Below are positions 59,819-64,000 of a stretch of DNA of 64,000 bases, in pieces. The DNA comes from Datnioides undecimradiatus (Eukaryota > Chordata > Actinopteri > Lobotiformes > Datnioididae), in NCBI GenBank assembly GCA_008933995.1, contig WARS01000090.1, positions 2,241,501 through 2,305,500 of the forward strand, read 5' to 3'. The notes under the pieces are model-generated. The model was not told the origin of the DNA. It searched no databases and saw only the letters and a list, made by a program, of their open reading frames with translations. Numbering within the stretch: position 1 is the stretch's first letter; every line of letters begins with the position of its first letter. The translations under genes were made by a program, and so were the position numbers.

Positions 59819-62800
59819 CTAATCCACCGGCAACGGCAGGTCCTGGTACTTGTTGACCTCTGCGTGGTAGTGATTACTCTCGGGCTGCTCACCGTTCACC
59901 TCCGCATAATCTACTGAGCCCTGCTGAGACACAAATCAGAGCGGTTAAACGCACGGCTAATTTATTTATTATCCTGATGCTTAAACCCTGACACATAGCA
60001 GCTAAGACTAAAGGACACATCAGTGCTGTTTCTGTCTGGGGAATAAGTGCAGGAGAAGGTGAAAATAGATAAAAACGCACGCTTTTGTGGCTTTTTGTGC
60101 AAAATTAATGAGTTAAAATCTGATTTTATACTGTGGGTTTATCCCCATTTTCATCTGCCTAACTACTAACTGCTAATCCTCATTCTTACTGACAGTTCTT
60201 ACAACGACGAAAACAAGTATTGCAATTAGCAGCTCATAGATAGCAAAGAAAACAAATATTGGAAGAAAATGTGCTAAAATAAGAGCAAAACCCATTTATT
60301 TATTCATTATTATCATTATCGCAATTACATGTGCAACAGAAAAACACTGTATTAATCAGAAATGACCCACAAAAGCTGTGATACATTAGTGTGGGGACCT
60401 TTTTGCGTTATTCTATGTCATTAATAACAAGTTCTAACTTGCAATGAAGACCCGTGCAGTGTCCGGCAGATTACCTGTATGAAGTATGGACGCTGATGTT
60501 ATTCCTTTTTGTCTTTCTTAAGCTGTACCTTAAGGTTCAGCATGTAATAATAATACCCAACAGATAATAGGTGGTGGAGCCTTATTTAAGGCTTGTATAA
60601 TGGGAAAACAGCGTAATCTATCATCAGGAAGATGCTCTGATGAAAAGAATCCACCATTTTTAGACCCTGATGTCACATCCTCGGGTTATTATTTCAAATT
60701 CCTCTCTTCGGCCGCCTCCAACACCATGTAGGGACAAACAGTGCGGTCAGAAGGAGCGGTGATTAAGGCATGCAGGGGGGACAGTATCCAGGCTGAGATG
60801 TGCTCGGAGGTAATTTGACTGGGCCGCAGCGCCGATCTGAGCGGGCGATAGGGAAGGAAGCGCCAGCCCAAATGCCTTTGTTCTCATCTGGAAACTTTGA
60901 CAGCCGTTTCCCTCTCGTTCTGGATTACCGGCCTGCACGTGGTCACTGTGACCAGTCAGCGACAGATGCAGGGACACCAGGACAGTTTTATGAATTCACT
61001 TCCCAAGTAACAAATATTGTGTAAAGCTGAGTCATCGTTCAAGTTAATGGGGAAAGAAACATTAAGTCATATTATGTGTTACATTTCCTTTAAATACTAC
61101 ATATAGGACAAGATAAATGGTAAAGTGATTGAACTGAGTTGGAGATTGTTATAATCAATGAGTAGATTGGAATGGTTCTTAATAATTTAAGAAAACTCAT
61201 TTAACTAATTAGGTCAGTCAAATGCCTGTGTATGACTAATTCTTATAATGAGTGATTGAATATATATAGTTTGAGTTTGCCAACTGTTCAGACTGTTGTG
61301 GTGGAACAGATATTGGAAAGCATTTTATGCAAAAGACTTGCCAAAGACATGCTGAAAGAGAGACTGCAACGAGCTACAGAGGCTAGTAGAAGAGAGCCCC
61401 TTACCTTGTGCTCTATACGTTTTAAAATGTAAACAGTTTGAACTGTATACAGGTGGCATGACTTTTATCATATAACCCATAATAACTCATAAACTGCACT
61501 TGAGTTTACGTAAAGCTGATGAAGACTGAGTCATTTAATGGACGATATGGAGATAATAATACAATGGATGTCTGTGGGACTGCTTTTAATTCATGACTCA
61601 CTCTCAGGGCACAAAAATGCAATTACTTAAAAAGTGCCACCAATAATTTCATATTTATAAAAACAAAAGGCAACTTGTGAATTGTTTGGATTTTACATTA
61701 TTTAAAATGTGAGAAAAGATGCAACTGAAAAATGTCTTACTATAAATGTATAGTGTGCATATACTGTGTATTAAAAGCCACATAAGAATAATTATAAGAG
61801 CAACAAGAAGCAGAAGAAGAAGAAGAATGACTGCGCCGCTAATTACTCACATAGTCGTGGTGGTCAGCAGCACCTAGAGGAACAAAAAGAGCGTCACAGG
61901 TTAAACGTGTGCACGCTGCTCACTCACTGGCTGACCTCGGTGTTATTCATTAGTCATTTGACAGTCATGAGTGACCTAGCTGACTCACTTGCTCCTCCCT
62001 TGCAGAGGCCTTTGTTTTAGCCACTGTGGATTCAGCCAACATGTCTCACACACCCCCCCCCCAATCTTAATCAGTATCTAAAATATTCTCTTTCTCCGTC
62101 CTAGATCTTCTCTCAGAAGCTCTTGATTCTTTTGTCACTGTTATACAGGAAACATTATGACTCCGATGGACTGCTTGATAGACACATCCAGCGTCTGGCT
62201 GCCGTTCTAATAACAGGAAGTTCCTGCCAGCCGCACCAGGATATAGTCACGGTTCTGTAGCTGGCTTGGGTAAACTATCCCTCCCTCAGTGATCACACCC
62301 TAAAAAACCACATTAAGTGTGATCTAAAAGTGCCACTAACACCATCATGCTGCAGGAAAACTTAAAGCTGCATTTACTGATATATTTTTGACCACTTGGG
62401 GGCAGCGCGACACAGCCAAAAACACAACAGTGACGTATTATCACCTTGTAGAGTTGGGGTGGCGAAGATGTGAGCAAAGAGTTGACAATTTACACCTCAA
62501 ACACAGAAAAGAGCAACAGTTTCAGTGATTAGGAGTCGTTTCCTGATCAATATTTACAGTTTAATCCTTATTTTAGCTTTGTTTAGCTTTCCACTAAAAC
62601 ATCAGACTCTGTAGCTGCCAAATCCTCTATTATGTTTACTGGAAACTCCCAATCTTTGCAGGCAAGTAGTGTTCATCTGAAATGAGGCCGATGAGAGCAA
62701 GGGGATTGCAAAACAGTAAAGCTGCAGGCAGGAAAACCAAGACAATGAGCTGAAAGACGCTAAAGTGCTCTGCAGAGCTGAGGCAATCGTTCTCTGTGGG

Positions 62801-63546
62801 TCTGTGGCTATGAACGACCCTCTTTTGCAAGTACTTGCAAACATTTTATACACTGTTAGTATAAAACATGAACCAGAGCGGCTCTAAAGACTCACCACGT
62901 GGAGAGTTTTGGAGCTCGCTGTACACTGTGTCTGTGCCTTTTCTGAGTGGGACTGTTAATGTAAAAAGCAACACATTAGCCTGCTTGAACATCAAAAGAC
63001 AAAGTTTCGTTGATACTGTCTCTTTGATCTTTCGTCAACAGAAACCTAAAAATAGATGAGTTGTGTCATATTCTGCAACCGCCATCTTGGGCCGGTATCA
63101 TAAACCAACCTGGCAATTAGCTCAGCCCTTCCTGTTTATAAGGTCTGCAATGGTACTGGGAATACAGTTATCCCTAACTTGGAGATGTGTTAATTATGGG
63201 CAATTAGGCCCCTCCCAGGATGTGTCGGTCCATAAGGGAATGTGGGCAAAGCAGGGAAAAACAGTTTTGGTGAAGATGTATGGAAAAGAAATGTCCAGCA
63301 AGGGTTTAAAAGAAGGGGGGAAAGTGGATGAGTAAAGACAAATGAATGAAGTTTGGAAACAAAGCGAGCAGAGAAAAAGGTAGCAGATGAAGTCCAGACA
63401 TTATCATTTTGTGTGTGTGCGCATGTGTTTGTGTGTAGCGTGTTTACCTCTGGCAGGGTCTACTGGCCGGGAATGCACCACCTCAGTGTACTCCACGTCT
63501 GGCTCCTCCTTGGACACCATGCTGCTCTCCTCGTCACTGACCACAT
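59819..63546 (-). CDS. 3' exons of an ITIM-tailed receptor, PECAM1-like (partial)
   Basis: Cytoplasmic tail of a cell-surface protein; the 5' exons lie beyond the right edge. Exons in transcript order: 63546-63448, 61873-61851 (only 23 nt), 59923-59819, with matching phases. They encode about 73 residues. Two sequences fit the ITIM pattern (I/V/L-x-Y-x-x-V/L): VEYTEV and VDYAEV. A third Tyr lies in NHYHAEV. ITIMs recruit SHP phosphatases when phosphorylated. Human PECAM1 carries VQYTEV and TVYSEV in tiny tail exons and ends near EGSLDGT; the order here (VEYTEV, tiny exon, QGSVDYAEV) fits that layout. Another ITIM receptor of the immunoglobulin superfamily is possible. A donor at 63665 may mark the next upstream exon, but its reading frame is unconvincing. 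Confidence 0.6.
62392..62406 (+). promoter_or_regulatory. CTCF-like motif in a PECAM1-like intron
   Basis: CCACTTGGGGGCAGC differs from the CTCF core consensus at one position. It lies in the intron between the 99-nt and 23-nt exons. The surrounding 62370-62640 may be a dispersed repeat. Pattern match only. Confidence 0.3.
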
Positions 63547-64000
63547 CTGAAAACATGAACCAGCCATCGGCATGAATTCATGTTATATTATGGAGGGTTT
63601 GCTTTTCTTGAGCATTAGAACTAATTTGGTAAAACAAATTGCAGTCAACTAAAGGTCCACTTACAAGCCTTTTCCAGAGCTTTCAACCATATTATTACTG
63701 TACTTGCAACAGATTGTGACTGTTTTGTGTTTTTAGTTAAGTTAACTACTCGTTCTGTGGTCAAGAATGAGCCATCATGGATAAAAATCCTAAACAAGGG
63801 TCAGAATAAGTTAAAACTTAAAGCATGTGAGCAGAACAGCCAGATCAGAGTAAACAAACTCTATCTGCTGATGAAGACCATGCAGGAAATATGAAAGCAC
63901 AGGGAACACTAAGTAGACCTTGAGTGGGGATTAGGTTATTCCGTTGTTTTCTTGTCTGATACAGCTGATAGAAAATCTTGTACAGGTTTATTCACTAGTT

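Noticed and set aside
59373-59822. 149-codon ORF on the + strand
   Set aside because: It overlaps the 3' UTR and last exon of the - strand PECAM1-like gene. Its sequence shows no family resemblance.
63665-63696. Possible further upstream exon of the PECAM1-like gene on the - strand
   Set aside because: A good donor (GCTT|gtaagt) has the right phase, but the only nearby acceptor lacks a pyrimidine tract and the translation (IIWLKALEKA) is not clearly a receptor tail.
1-64000. tRNA, rRNA, snRNA genes and CRISPR arrays
   Set aside because: No convincing tRNA B-box with a foldable context, no rRNA or snRNA blocks, and no regularly spaced direct repeats of CRISPR type were seen by eye.

Overview
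This window is nuclear DNA from a ray-finned fish, probably a spiny-rayed (percomorph) teleost. The genes have many short coding exons with GT-AG introns. There are scattered dinucleotide and tetranucleotide repeats, and the dispersed repeats look like teleost families. No bacterial, organellar or viral features were seen. Every coding exon below was assembled by hand from splice sites and reading frame, and exon phases were checked by arithmetic.

Layout from left to right. (1) ppp1r12c (MBS85/MYPT-family myosin phosphatase targeting subunit), + strand, 20 coding exons, 492-11228. It is followed by a hAT-like miniature transposon (12727-13614). (2) arhgdia (Rho GDP-dissociation inhibitor alpha), - strand, coding 15806-20688, with a non-coding first exon near 24.5 kb. 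(3) alyref (THO/TREX mRNA export adaptor), - strand, 25590-27585. (4) An SLC1A-family sodium-coupled amino-acid transporter, + strand, 28387-33675, with unusual residues at two normally diagnostic positions. (5) anapc11 (APC/C RING-H2 subunit), + strand, 35181-36148. (6) ppp1r27 (small ankyrin-repeat PP1 regulator), - strand, 37910-38864, with a MEF2-like site beside a TATA box. (7) p4hb (protein disulfide isomerase), - strand, 11 exons, 42381-52721. (8) A gene-poor stretch of about 6.5 kb, then the last three exons of a - strand gene for an ITIM-bearing cytoplasmic tail, best matched to PECAM1 (59819-63546). Its 5' part lies beyond the right edge.

From my knowledge of the human genome, ARHGDIA, ALYREF, ANAPC11, P4HB and PPP1R27 are neighbours on chromosome 17q25. 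The window is therefore a conserved but rearranged synteny block, with ppp1r12c (human 19q) and the SLC1A gene as additions. The genes do not form one pathway. They are mainly housekeeping genes (mRNA export, ubiquitin ligation, ER folding, Rho cycling), plus two independent PP1-targeting ankyrin proteins, a transporter and a cell-surface receptor tail.

I found no clearly new biological system. The observations most worth a second look are the transporter's changed sodium-site and substrate-site residues, the ITIM tail with its 23-nt exon, TAGC-rich clusters at several gene starts, a 27-bp inverted repeat in arhgdia intron 1, and several candidate regulatory motifs.
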